Source: Rostratula benghalensis (Eukaryota > Chordata > Aves > Charadriiformes > Rostratulidae). Taken from it: a stretch of DNA of 64,000 nt. The notes beneath the pieces were generated by a model. The model was not told where the DNA came from. It did no database searches and saw only the letters and a program-made list of their open reading frames with translations. The DNA lies in assembly GCA_013399305.1 (NCBI GenBank), contig VXAI01000179.1, positions 483,030-547,029 of the forward strand, written 5' to 3'. Positions 1 through 12,572 of the stretch are shown in pieces; position 1 is the first letter of the stretch, and each line of letters opens with the position of its first letter. The position numbers and the translations under genes are program-made.

Positions 1-3000
1 AAGGGGCAGTCAAAGTTTGCTGTTTGTGGCCACCACTGTCTACTGACAAGTTGTTCACATGCTCTTAAAGGCTACCACTGCCTTGAGGTATCATCCTGTG
101 CTAAAGATTCAACGATCTAGTTCCTTCAATTCTCCTGGCCTTCACTGAGGATAGAAAAAAACCAAACAAATAAAAAAAACCCCAGAGCCAATTCACATGT
201 TTTGTTTTCTTTACCCTTACTGTGATATGTGAGGAAATTGGAGGTTCTATAGGAAGCACATTTCAGTTACAGAGAAGGAACTCATCAGGCTGTTTAAGGA
301 AACAGAAATGTCCATGACTTTTGTTCTTGGCAGTTACTACATAAAACTGCACTTCTTGAACATGCACAGCAATCTCAGCATTTGACTAGGTGGTGAGAGA
401 TGCCATTTCCACTCTTTCTTTAGTCTTTTTGGACATCTGAACTCCTGGCTCTTGTCTTCTATTGGAAGACCCATAATAGGGAGGCTAAAAAGGATGGACA
501 TAGTCACATGGGCCAAGGGAGCTTTCTCATCTTTTTCTTCTCAAGTTTTTCAGTCAAAGGGTCATTAGGCCAAAAAGAGATTACAGGTTGATGTACAATC
601 ACATTATTTAATGGTTTAAGGACCCACTTAATTTCTTGCATTCATGCCAACGTTGTGATAATATTTTTTCTGGTCTTTCAAAGCCAGGACTCCCTTTACC
701 AATCTGAGATCCCTAATTGCTAAATTCAGTCATGCTTACTTGTTGTTGTCCTAACTGAACCCCGAATTATCTCAGAGTATCAGAAATACTTTAAAACAGG
801 GGGGTTTGAGAATAATGGTTAAGGAACTTCTGGAATCCCTCAAACGTACCATTTCTCAAAGGAAAAAGCCTGTAAAGAACTTTAAAAGTTGTTTAGAGAA
901 AGCAGCTCATGTCAACACAGAGCTCATGATTCACTTTTTCAGTTTATTCAGAAGTACTAAGCTTTTATCTGATGAAGTCAATGGCTCACAGTATGTGCAA
1001 AGCATGCAGCTAGCCTTCAAAGCTGTGGTCAGTTGGCAAGTTAATCTGATCACTGCAGGATAGCCTCATTCTCACATCAAAGGAGGAATTTTAATTTTTT
1101 TTTAGAACTTTCACAACTCTTCTACGGGAATCTGTCTTGCCTAAACATAGGCAGGACTTGCCCCTTAAATAAATATATATATTAAATACTAAATTAGAAG
1201 GAAGTAACTGATAGCAGATTGAAATAGCTGACCCCTATTTTCAGGTTTGCATGATCATTTGCCTAAAAAGAACACATGTGGCACCCAAGTCAAGGCTTTT
1301 ATATACACAGTGGTAAACACGTTCTACTGTTTTGTTTCAGTCATATGTTCTCTGGTTTTCAGAGCTTCACTACAAATATATGCTTCTCTTGCTTCCTGAG
1401 TTTGAAGATCTGAATTATTCTTTTTAATTGCACTGTAGTGTAACTTTTAGAAGATTTCCATCAGGCTACTCATTAATGGACTACTTTTAAAATACGCAAG
1501 CCATACTAATTATTGTTGGTGCCCAGACACTTCTTGCAGGAATGGGTCATTCATTAATTCTATGGCAGATATCATTGAATAAAAAGGTTGTCTTATTAGT
1601 AAACATACATACATTTTCAGTGGATAAATTTGGACCCACACAACCAGCAAGTACTTGGGTAATGTAAGGAGAAAACAATATTTTGATTCTACCGCTGGTC
1701 ATTAGAGAAAATTGAGCCAAACATGAAAGAAGCAGTTCTGGAGTGATAAAAATTGTGTCAGGAGTGGTTGAGATCTATCTCTGATTTATCTGAACTCAGC
1801 AGTCATTGACTTATTTTTGAAATATTTTATCTGAGAATAGTAGAAGTATAAAAAAAGGTACACCTACATGCAGAAAACCTCCTCCTATGTTTAAAGTTTC
1901 TTGTCCTTACCATGCATAGAGTTGGCATCTCTATTGAGACAGACAGCTAGTTAGTGACAGCTGTTTTGTCCAGTGTGTTATATGTACTGGTAGAGAGCAA
2001 AATACGTAATGGAAGTGAAATTCTAAACACTGGTACAATAGAAAAGCAACAGAGTCATCAGATCTTATGAAAATTAAATTGGTAAAATATAGCTATGAAT
2101 CTGATGTGTCAGGGAGAGAGCAAAAATCAAAATAAAATTTCAAGGCTTTAACTCATGAGTAAATGTGGAAAGACTATCTAGTTGATAGTTAAAGGAAAAA
2201 GCTGGAAATACAGAGATTGGAAGAAAAGTATAGAAGCCAAGACCCCAAAAATCTTCCTCACTTCATAACTCACGCACACCCCTACCCCCAAGCATTTGTT
2301 AGAAAACATAAGTGATCAGATTCTTTCTGCTCTGAAAGATTATACCATCCTTTATTTTGTAACACCATGTTGAAATAATGGTTCAATGCTTGTTTGAGGA
2401 AAGCAGCATCACTTTTTGAATTGTTAGACCTGATTTTGAACTCCCTTATATAGATGCTATGTTCATGACAATCTTATTCAAATCTGCTTAGCTGTGGAGC
2501 TCTATACAGTGTCATTCCATGAAAGCAAAGTTTCCTTCTTTATCCCCCAGGAAGACAGCTTCCCTAGCAGCAAGAAGTGCAAGAATCAAAAAAATCATAA
2601 TTCAATCAAGGGAGGTAAAATCTGAACCTATATATAGTCTTAACACTTCCCTGGAACTTAACAATATTGTAAAATCTGAAAGCCTAACATTTATTGTTAC
2701 AAATGCCCAAGTGGATCAAATTGGAAACAATCACTGGATATCAAACTCCAAGTAAGCATAGCTTGACTGCCAAATCTAATGACCTTACACCAACTTGCAG
2801 CTAAGATCATAAAGTTTTATTTTATCCTGCATTTTGGCCACAAACAGTCTTCATTAGCAAAGGCACAGAAATAAAAACATGGCTGTAAAAGCCTTGGAAT
2901 GAAACTTGAAATTTAAGTCTAAAAACAAAGATAAATGTAGTAAATGCTGCTGTAAATGATGCCAATTTTCCTGATTACCTAATCCTGTATAGTATATTAT

Positions 3001-3200
3001 TAATTAATAGCCAAACAATTAGAGATGAGAGCTCTGGGAGAAGAAAAGCCTAGAGTTAGAAGAGAAATATAAATCTCCTGTTGCATATCAGGCAGAAAAA
3101 GGGTAAATATGTGCAGCTGCACATACTTCAAAGGCAAGTCAGCTGCATACTTATTCAGGGAACAAGAGGCCCACAAAGCGGCATTTCCATAGTTTTACAG
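1..3200. other. Unique AT-rich DNA, no gene seen
   Basis: I see no recognisable gene, RNA or repeat family here. Open frames are short (up to 85 codons, the longest starting at a TTG near 806) and have no familiar motifs. A short AT-alternating tract lies near 1169-1186. The base composition is the same AT-rich background as most of the window. Confidence 0.6.
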
Positions 3201-3351
3201 GGACAAAATGCAGCTCGACATCCTCGCAGTTGCTGATCCCTGGCCCCGGTCAGAGCAGTTACAGACGGAGCCAACCTGTGCCTGGCTCTGGGTTCAATCT
3301 GTGCACGAGTGCTCCTGTCCATTTCCTCTTCCATCTGCAAGAAAAGGACAG
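3201..3351 (+). other. Candidate exon (151 nt), unassigned
   Basis: This is a GC-richer patch inside AT-rich DNA. It is preceded by a plausible acceptor (pyrimidine-containing tract ending TTTTACAG at 3193-3200) and followed by a strong donor (CAG|GTAGGT, GT at 3352-3353). One forward frame (codons from 3202, ATG at 3208) is open from acceptor to donor and onward to 3450. The predicted peptide is rich in Trp, Cys and Pro and matches no family I know. It could be a noncoding-RNA exon, a lineage-specific coding exon, or chance; splice-like signals are common in random DNA. Confidence 0.2.
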
Positions 3352-3539
3352 GTAGGTCTGTGTCTTCAACATATTCAGTTGTCACTATGTGAGTTTTATA
3401 CCTGTGTGGCAGCACTTCCCTGTTTGAAATGCCACTCGTTATTGAGCTGATTAGACCAGCACCCTGCAGGGTCTTGTTATCTTAGCCTTAACCATGGTGT
3501 AAGAGGAAACCTGGGCTACCTCTTGCTCCCCTACCATGG

Positions 3540-3705
3540 GACCAATAGGTAGGATTCAGCTCACTTAACTTTAGACATCAGCAATTCAAATAAATACCTC
3601 TGGACCACTCATCCAGCTCCCTTTGTAGTCAGCAGAGAGAAGTGGCCACCACTGGCATTCTGGGTCACTTTGAATGCCAGCTTTGGAATGAGGTGAGCTG
3701 CTCTA
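3540..3705. repeat. Possible old interspersed repeat, copy 1
   Basis: The segment from about GGATTCAGCTCACTTAACTT to the AGTGGCCACCACTGGC area shares a loose framework with 47070-47285: GGATTCA..TCAC.TAACT, then C.TCTG..C.A.TC, then CAG..GAGAGAA...CCACT. Identity by eye is only about 60%, so this would be an ancient dispersed element. The class is unknown. A chance resemblance is possible. Confidence 0.3.
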
Positions 3706-4244
3706 CAGAAACACCTATTTTCTCTCTCCCCCAAGCCCTCTCTGCCTTCAAAAATCCCCACAAACTGAACAAGGAACAAAGCACAAAAAAGGAGTGTTAT
3801 GAATAAACTTTTAAGGGAAGTTTTACTTTGGTGTTATCCAGCTTTAATAATGCAATATACATCAATGTGAGAGCCCCAAAAAAATTGATGAAAACCTTTT
3901 GTGCATTCTGTAAGGAACATTATATCATTTTTAAAAGAAGTAAAGTATTTCCAAGTCAAATATTTTAAAACTTCTCATTTTAAGAAGTTTCTTAAGTAGC
4001 AAGAAATGAAAAATATTCTTGTTCTCATAAGACTTCTTCTTAATTCAATTTCAGTATGTTACATTTCAAAATAGCAGAAGGTGGCAAAACCTCCATTCCA
4101 ACAGTTGTGTTGGTTATTTCTTTGGGAAAGGCTTGGAAAGAAAACAAACAAACAAAAAGTTTGTAATATATCTTCCAATCATCTTTGCTTATTTGAGGAA
4201 TCAAATTTGTACCTAAATATTGAACCTAGATCAGCTCACTCATG
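3706..4244. other. Unique AT-rich DNA
   Basis: No gene or repeat is recognised. It contains A-rich runs, including an AAAC-type stretch near 4140-4160 just upstream of the CR1 insertion. Confidence 0.5.
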
Positions 4245-5203
4245 GACATGAATGCTGGCCTTATCTGTGTATGCAGGGCTAAACTTTAGGCCCAGTTCTC
4301 TTTAACATTTTTATGAATTATCTGGATGCAGGATATTAATGTAAATTAAGTAAATTTGCCCATGATACTAAATTAGGAGGAGCTGTGGACTCATTTGAGG
4401 GTAGAGAGGCCTTAAAGAGAGATCTGGATAGACTAGAGAGCTGGGCAATCATTAACAGTATGAAATATAGCAAGAGCAAGTGCCAGATTCTGCACCTGAG
4501 ATGCGGTAATCCTCGGTATATGTACAATCTGAAGAGCAGCCCTGCCAAAAGAGATCTGGGGTTTGGGGTGAGGGCAAGTTGAATATCAGTTAACAGTGTG
4601 CCCTGGCAGCCAAAAGGGCCAACCGTGTCCTGGGGTGCATCAAGCACAGTGTAGCTGGCCAGTCGAGGAGGTGATTGTCCCACTCTGCACTGCACCACAC
4701 TGGTGTGGCATCACCTCAAGTTCTGTGCCCAGTTTTTGGGTGTCTCAGTATAAAGACATCAAACTATTAGAATGTGCCCAGGGGAGGACAACCAAGATGG
4801 TGAAAGGCCTCAAGGGTAAGACTTACAAGGAGCGGCTGAGTCATTTGGCTTGTTCAGCTTGGAGAAGACTAGGCTGAGGAGTGACCTTATGGTAGTCTAT
4901 ATCTTCCTCAAGAAGGACAAGGGAAGAGGAGGTGCTGATCTCCACTTTCTAGTGACCAGTGATAAGACCAGTGGAAACCAGATGAAGCTGCATCAGGAGA
5001 AGCTCAGATTGGAAATTAGGAAATGGTTCTTCACTGGAAGTGTGGTCAGTCAATGGAACAGGGGGAAGTGCTCATGGCACCAAGCTTGTCAGAGTTAAAT
5101 GAGTGTCTGGACAATGCTTGTTTAGTTTTGGGTAGTCCTATGGAAAGCAACCAGTTAGACTTGGCAGATCCTTATGAAACTCTTCCAACTTGAGATATTC
5201 TAT
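4245..5203 (+). mobile_element. CR1 LINE, 5'-truncated, decayed RT plus 3'UTR
   Basis: This is the longest CR1 copy in the window. Reading 5' to 3', it starts inside the reverse transcriptase: a degraded PQGS/LFNIFI region near 4275-4320, then FAHDTKLGG at 4355-4381, a segment like KRDLDRLESWA and K.QILHL, then the C-terminal part (RTTKMVKGL, the LACSAW..L remnant of the LGLFSLEK region). The 3'UTR-like part follows and ends near a TTCCAACTTGAGATATTCTAT-type terminus. The catalytic FADD box reads FAHD, and stops and frameshifts interrupt the frame, so it cannot encode an active enzyme. Truncation at the 5' side is typical for target-primed insertion of CR1. It is divergent and therefore old. 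Confidence 0.93.
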
Positions 5204-8179
5204 AATACTCCAAATCTTCTCTGCCCTTTCTAAGAACAACATGCTATTGTGAAGATGTGGAAATATAATTATTTTATACTATTATTTTTTCCTACTTCAG
5301 TTTCAGAAAATTTTCTAATACTTTTTTTCTCTATCCACTGCATTTTTAACCTCAACTGAGGTAAAGCAGGTATCTGCAGAGATAACTTCAAAATCTCTTT
5401 CTTCAAACTGGCTAGTAATAGCTGATCTAGAGTTTGACATAACATAAGTAAAATTAGGGTTGTACAGTTAGGTGTACAGAGTGCTAATTATTATCTGCAA
5501 GACAACAATTTTAACTAGTTCATTTATAATTAACCAACTTCATCATTCTTTTAGCTCTCCTTCTTGAAAAACAAATGTTACAATTGCAGGCTTTTGAGTC
5601 TGTTTATTTTTGGCTGCAAAGACACTAAATAAAAGTCCTAATAAACTTAGTAAATATTATGACTGCAAACCACAGACAGTCTCAGACCTGAACCATCTTG
5701 TGCTAGTGCTCATCTCTGCATGTTTATTACAAACATATTTTTTGTTTAGCAAAGGTAAAATCCTGAACCAGGAATGTCACATAAGAGATACAGTTAGTGT
5801 GAAAAGATACAAGACATTTCTCTCCCCTCTTAGAGAGAACATACCAGCAAAAAGAGAAAGGCCATCATTTATAAAGCAAGCAACCAAACTTGAACATCAT
5901 CTAGCAAATATCTCTGAATTCATTATCAGTGTCTGAATTTAAACCTGCTTAAAAATCAGTCTAAGGATCTTTAGAGTTTAATTTTTTCATAAATAATAGT
6001 TATGCTGGATATTTTCAACTGAAAAAAAGATAGTAAAAAGATTAGAAACCTTTTTCTACTTTCTGTGGTTTGAATTGTCTACCATTCCTAAAGAAAGCAT
6101 GAGACATCAATAAAAAATAACGAAAATGAAGGAAGGGAAAATATTCACCCTTGCTAGTTTATTTTTTCCTTTTGTAAATTGATATTTTTTCTTATGCCCA
6201 TTTTTCCTTTGTTCAGTTTACAAACCTACACAACCATGAATGCATGCCAATACTTTTTTTCTATGAAAATCTGAGAATTTTCTAAACTTAAAAACTTATC
6301 AAATAAAGCTTTTTCCACATTTTGTCAAAATAAAATGAAAGCAACTAAGAAGGTGTGTGGGTTTTTTACTATCTTTTATGGTTTTTGATTTCTTTCTTGA
6401 ATTATTCCACGAGATAAAAAATAGGAAGATATGGATCTACGAAGGTATATAGGCAGGTGGGCAGGCAGGCAAAAAGGAAGGCAGAAAAGCTGGAAGCTAT
6501 GAAGAAAGGAAAAGGTTTGATTTTTTAAGTTAAGGAATTTTGAAATGTCAATATAGTCTTTGTATAAAAGATAAAACATTTTTCTAGGCCTCTCGATTGC
6601 ATACACCTGTACAGACTTTTCTTATTGGTTTCTGTGAGGGAATGTGACATTTCTGACATAAATGTCATGTTTCTGACTTGCTATAGATGCTTCTGTAGAT
6701 ATATAAATGTGTATGCATGTGTGTTCATGTAAAACTAACCCTAGAACATGAGTGGATTTACAGTACTTTTATAATTAAATCCATGCTCCTGCATTCTAAG
6801 AAATCACCCTATTAAATCTTGCCATACAAGCAGTAGGTGGGCTTAGAGTTTATATTTTCTTCCTTATTTAAAATGTATATATTAATGTTTGAAAATTCCC
6901 ATTCAGTGTACGTAGTGCATTGAGACCAAAGCCAGGAGCATAAAACCACTGCCAACAAAAACTGAATATGTAAAACAGGTTCAGTTAATTCTACATCAAA
7001 GTTTTCTATTGCTTCATAAAAGAAATCTATAACAATAGCAGGAAATTGTAACAAATATGTAATGGGGGAGGGGACCACTTGTAAACGTAATCTCATTCCT
7101 GTTTAAATTAATATATATTGTAATAGTCTATAGGCACTTGTGTACAATTACAATCATATGTTACAGAACAAAGCAGCCTTACTCCCAAAAACAGAAGAAA
7201 GGGAAAGCAGTCAGGGCCACCCGCAGGGGAGTAAGAGGGGCAGCTTGCCCCAGCTGCCTCCTTGGGTAGAAGGAGGGGTCCCTGTGCAGCATGGGTATTA
7301 CTGAGTTGACAGCAACTTTTGCCATATATAGGCTAAGTCAAATGATCCCCCAAAGCATTAGATTTATTGTGAAAATGTATTAAGGCTGAGGCCATTTGGA
7401 AAACCTTGGCTGTCCCATGACTGAGTTTAAAGGTGCAAATGGACATATTGGAGACTTCCAGGCATGCCTTGATCAATGATGAAAAGACCTACAATACTGT
7501 TCCCATTCATGATGAACACATAAATACTTTTACAGTAGTGCCAGGACCTTTCATTAATAAAAGGTAGATTACACATCTGGAAATCCTGGGCAAACCAAGG
7601 AGTTTTTTCATAAACCACCCACACATGATTTGTAGGCTGGACAAAAAAGGTGACACAAACTGTGCTTGAACAGAAATAGACTAGAGCTAAGGGAGCATTT
7701 AATGTTTATGGTCAGTAGAGAGGAAGACGCTGAAATGAAACCTTGAGGAATTGTTGATCAGCCCCTGGTTCAGATTGGCTCTAGATGGTACAGCCACAAT
7801 CTTTCACGATGCCAGTGCCAAAGAAGCAATCCCTTCACCTCACAGTGTGATGATCATCACTACTACGCCTTTTGGACAAGGGATTTTGGATGGAAAGAAC
7901 CTTTGAAATACACTCTTCTCTTCCATTTCCACTTGTGGGATGGGAACCTCATGTTGACACTCTCTTTTTCTCTCATCTTGCAGACTTACAGGTTAGGCCT
8001 ATGCTAATAAAATAAATGCTGCCAGATATCACTCCAGAAAACAGCATATAATCATCTGTACAACTGAATTGTGAAGTGTCCTTTGCATGTTCCAGGCACT
8101 TGCTAAGTAGTGTTCTCCCAAACAATTCCCAAACATGGCTCAGAAATTAGCGTGGTCCAGGGACCATTCTCATTAGGGA
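5204..8179. other. Unique AT-rich DNA with a small GC-rich patch
   Basis: Nothing is securely identified. A short patch near 7200-7285 is richer in G and C. Open frames on both strands are below 110 codons and have no known domains. A minus-strand stretch at 7427-7624 has a protein-like composition (ends ..DQGMPGSLQ..) but opens at GTG, not ATG, and could not be assigned. Confidence 0.55.
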
Positions 8180-8790
8180 ATGAGCACATGAGCACTGCTG
8201 GCTCATGTTCAACTTACTGTCCACCAGGACACCCAGGTCCTTTTTTGCAAAGCTGCATTCTAGCCAATTGGCCTCCAGCCTACCCTGTTGCATGAGGTTA
8301 ACTCATCACAGATACAGGATTTTTCTTTTGCCTTTTTTTAATTTCTTGAGGGTCTAGTCAGAGCATTCTTCAACCTGTTGAAGTCCTTCTGACTAGCAGA
8401 TCCACCCGCCAGTGTATCAGTTGCTCATCCAAATTTGATATAAGCTACAAATTACCTGGAGGTGTACTCCATCCCAGTGTTTAGCTCAATAACAACACCA
8501 TTAATCATTTCTGGGCCCAATATTCATCACTACAGGACTCCACTAGCAACCACCATCAGCTGGACTTCATTCTGCTGAATCACCCTTAAGCATGGTTATT
8601 CAACCAACCTTTACCTACAGGATTGTCCATTTGCATAGTCCATGTTTCACCAATTTGGCTACTGTGTCAAAACCCCTCCTGGATTCAAGCTAAACAACAT
8701 CCACTTTTCTGTCCTTATCCACCAAGACACTGAAGGCAATCGGAGTTGTCAGGCATAATTTCACCCTTGATAAATTCACACTATTGCTCT
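8180..8790 (-). mobile_element. CR1 LINE reverse-transcriptase fragment, both ends missing
   Basis: Read on the minus strand, about 8775-8690 encodes LCLTTPIAFSVLVDKDRKVDVV, followed after a stop by a degraded L(D/E)..R.GFDTVA...KHGLCKWT near 8690-8620. This is the CR1 RT block containing VDVVYLDFSKAFDTV. Further downstream the FADDTKLGG box has decayed to FVAYIKFG near 8440. The fragment ends near 8180 at the part coding the end of the RT palm (…DLGVLVDKLNMSQ region). The element's own 3'UTR and octamer tail are missing below 8180, so it was cut by deletion or rearrangement and is not simply 5'-truncated. It is dead and old. Confidence 0.85.
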
Positions 8791-8980
8791 TCTTTTGTGG
8801 TGTTGTCATCAGATCAGCGTCATCAGATAGTATGGTCCCAGCTCTAGAGAGAGGAACAGAAGTGAAGAAGGAAAGTGATAAAGCCACAACATGTCCAGGC
8901 AGAATAGAAGGGACTGAGCCAGAAACTGTGGAAGAGTGTAAAAATGTAGTATCAAGAGAAGAATGAGTGATCCGACAAGT
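8791..8980. other. Spacer between two CR1 pieces
   Basis: About 190 bp of unassigned sequence separate the two minus-strand CR1 fragments. Its order relative to them does not fit one continuous element. Confidence 0.4.
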
Positions 8981-9408
8981 AGAATCATCGACTCATGGAA
9001 TCATTTAGGCTGGAAAAGACCCTTGAAAATATGGTGTCCAGTTGTAAACTGGACAAGTCCACAAGTCCACAATTAAACCACATTTCGAAACACCACATCT
9101 ACATGTCTTTTCAATACCTCCAGAGATGGTGACTACACCACTTCTATGAGCAGCCTATTCCAGTATTTGACAAACATTTCAGTGAGGAAATTTTTCCTAA
9201 TACCTAATCTAAACCTTCCCTGGTGCAACTTCAGGTCATTTAGTCTCATCTTAGCACTTGCTACGTGGGAAAAGAGATCAACACTCACCTTGTTGCAACC
9301 TCCTTTCAGATATTTGTGGAGAGCAACAAGGTCTTCCCTCAGCCTGCTTTTCTCTAACTTAAACAACCCCAGTTCCTTCATCCATTCATCATAAGACTTG
9401 TTCTCTAG
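8981..9408 (-). mobile_element. CR1 LINE 3' end
   Basis: The 3' terminus lies at the low-coordinate side (AGAATCATCGACTCATGGAA at 8981-9000, the complement of an ATTCTRTG-like tail). On the minus strand the 82-codon frame at 9381-9133 matches the end of the CR1 frame: KELGLFKLEKSRLREDL, then KYLKGG, LKLHQGRFRLGIRKNFLT and YWNRL. The 5' end is truncated near 9408. It is a different insertion from 8180-8790, because the 3' part of one element cannot lie upstream of its own RT part in this order. Confidence 0.93.
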
Positions 9409-12400
9409 ATTATAATTTGTTACAGTGTAAAATTAGAATCATAACACTACAGTAGTGTGACTTGTTTCGGAATCACAGAACATTATGGTCTCTTTGCCAT
9501 TCATTGTATACTGTGCAGCTGAAGCAGTAATCCTGGTCACTGACTCAAACCCTAGTCATCATAGCTCTAAAAGTTGCACAGAGAATCTTATGAATACAAG
9601 AAATGCCAGTAACTAAATTCCACTGGCTTTTGATGGAGACAAGAGACGATGTGTGTATATCATTTCATGCAGTTCTGGGGTATGAAAGTCCTTGAGGTGG
9701 GCAGGGAGAGACAAGTAAAAGGGAACTATTGAGATAAGAAATGCTTTTAATGGAATTTAAGTGTCAGAATAAGTATGAAAATTTCACATGCACAAGCATG
9801 ACTTGGAAGCACAAACCTGATGTATACCTGTAATTTAGGCACATAGAGGTCTAAGTCTTACTGCTTTTCACTGGACATGTCAGTTAACAGAGTAGCTTGT
9901 TATATTTGTGGGGCCAGGGAGATAAATCTTAGTCTAAACTGCAGACGTTCCTTTTTCCAAACAGGTGCCAAAAAGGAAAAAGTAAAGGAAGAAGAGAAGA
10001 TTTTTAAGGAATTCAGAAAACAAACATTCATTCTGCACCTTCATGCAGTCAGTTGAGAGAAGGAAAATAATCTAATAGCATGCTAAAGAGGGGCTCATCT
10101 TTCCAAAAAGAAGCTGCTTTTTGTAACATGACCTTTGAGTGACCCATAATATCCCAGTCTGTGGTCTTTATAATAAAATAAAAAGATAGGGAATTCTACA
10201 TAAAGCTGTGACATATCCCTGCTGGCTCAGAGACACTACATTGTGCTGATTATGTTGATGCTTCCTTCATATTGCTGTACTTGGCGCAGGATCACAATGA
10301 AAGGCTGAAGCACTATTTTTTGCTGGCTTAGAGCCACAGCAATAGTAAGGAATAGGACAGAGAAGTACTCTGTAATATCTGTATCCTTTTCAAAGAAGAA
10401 AAGAATAGAACAATGCCCAAATGTTACAAATTCCCCACTTACAGCCCAAGAGAATTAATCTCATGAAGGCTGCAAGGTCACTAGGGCAAGTATTCTGCAT
10501 TAAGCACCAGCATCATCGACAAAATGAGCATGTGATGGGTAACTGTCTTCCCTCAATGCTATTAGAACAATATGACCTAGCTCCTGACAGCCTTTGCCTG
10601 TAGGGTGAAAGGATTTTGTGCCCCACCTATGTATGCAGCACTGTATGTTTCAAGCATTGGCTGTTGCGAGCAAGGTTTTAGAGCACAGTTTTAAAATCCT
10701 GCTCTTTCTCGGACTGGGAGCTCATCTTGTCATTTGCTTCATGCTGTACTGCACCACTGGGACAACAGAGGTGCTGTAGCCGACAGATTTGGATTTTGAT
10801 CCCCCTTATCAGAAGTTTTGCTTCATGTTAGTCTCAAGACTGTTTAGGATTGAGACGAAGTAGTTCGAAGTGAGTTTTTGCAGTCTACAGAGGTTGAAGG
10901 ATGTTGTTCCACAGCTGGGATTTCCTATTAAGTTGTTCCTATTAAGTTGTTTGTTTAGATTGGTTTTTTTATTTTTATTTTTTTATAAAGCAGAGCTAAA
11001 TACTCCCCAAAAAGCAAGTGTATTCTTCTCTACATCCTCTGAGAGCAACTACCAGTATGTTACATGGGGAAAGGATTATATATTTAGGTACCCTCAGAGG
11101 GTCACCAAAAGGTCCCTTGCAGCCTGTTGCCCTTATGAATTAGGGTCAACTATTCTATCACTTTTTCTGCAGTGCAAAAAAAAGTTTTTGCCAGTTAAAA
11201 TAATAAAAAAAAAAGAGTAGTTGTTTATATTATTACACCACCCACTATATGCTTTTAGCTGTAGCCCAATTAAAATTAGTTTAAAAGACTTTGCACTAGG
11301 GATTTTGTGAAACTTGAAGGGTGCCAGTACTAGATAGCATATTCAGTACAATGAGTCTGACGTGTTGAACATCCCTTACTCAGTAACCTGTTCATTCAAA
11401 ATATTTTCTTCCACTTTTACTACAGCCTAACTGAGCTCACAAGGTCAGGACTCTCATGTTTGCCTAGGCCTGTACCAGGCATAGTGTGAGCAAGTCATGA
11501 CCTACATCCACCACTTCTTTGAGGAACTGCAGTGTTATGAATAAACATCAGTAATAAGGAGCAAATATAAGCAAGCATCTTCTCTGGCTGTTAGCAGTTA
11601 CCATGTACAAAAAACTGGACAATGGTGAACACCAGCTGCTCAGGTTGTTTGTAAAATGGTTTGAAGGCTCACATTTTTTAGAATAGTTACATCTGAATAT
11701 GAGGAACAAATATCTGAATAGTGTAAACATTGGGAAGAATTGCATTAAAAATCACTTGTGCCCAGAGTGACTCAGATCCTATTCAGAAAAGGGTGAACTC
11801 ACATTAAACTCACAGTGGGAATATTTAGCTTCCCACATCCCTGTAGTACTTGTGTCATTTCTTTGAAAGAAAATTTAGCTGTATTGTGGACAGTGGATTC
11901 TGTGGCATAATACATACTATTATGTATCACATAGAATCAGCTCCCTTTCCAGAAATAGTGTCAGTGGTAAATTTCCTTTTTTATGTATTTTCTATATGAA
12001 AACATTTATTTCTATAATGCTTTTGACAGATTATTTGAACTTGGAAGCAACAAATTTCAAGGGTGTTTTTAGCTATTTCTCATTACATATGTGTCTGTTG
12101 GTGGTGGTAGATGTGGTAGATTAAGTACCTTGATTATCAGTGAACATCTTACAAAGATCTTGTGAATAAAACATTTTCATATGTCACTGCAGAGTAAAAA
12201 CATATCTTTTGATAAGCAGTTTTAGCATTTCTACTGACTTTGGTTAGAATTGTTCTGGAACTGGAGAAGGGACTGAACAGGGCTGTTGCTTGCAACTTCC
12301 AATTTAGTGAAAACTCTTGTTTATAAGTTTTGGCAAAAATGGGAGAAACTACCAACTTGACAAAAAAAAGCTTTGAGTAGAGAATTTTTTTGTAGCAAAA

Positions 12401-12572
12401 TGAAAGCAAGACATCATCCCATCTCTCTGCATGGTTTGGCAGTTTATGAAACAACCAAAAGGAAGCTGTGTGTGGCCTGGGCCAGGCCATGCTAAAGAAA
12501 GCTCTATAAGCAGGCAGTTATGGTCGGTTTCAACACAAGGAGTCAAATGGCTATTCCCAGGATTAGGCCTCC
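9409..12572. other. Unique AT-rich DNA
   Basis: No gene or named repeat is seen. It includes a perfect 14-bp tandem duplication (10922-10949), T-rich tracts around 10962-10985 and several open frames up to 116 codons without known motifs or support from splice signals. Confidence 0.55.
10922..10949. repeat. Perfect tandem duplication, 14 bp x 2
   Basis: The unit TTCCTATTAAGTTG occurs twice head to tail at 10922-10935 and 10936-10949 with no mismatch, which is consistent with recent replication slippage. Confidence 0.9.

Noticed and set aside
7427..7624. Minus-strand frame ending in DQGMPGSLQ, briefly considered a Harbinger-type transposase relic
   Set aside because: It starts at GTG, is short, and apart from a PGS-like string shows no catalytic motif order.
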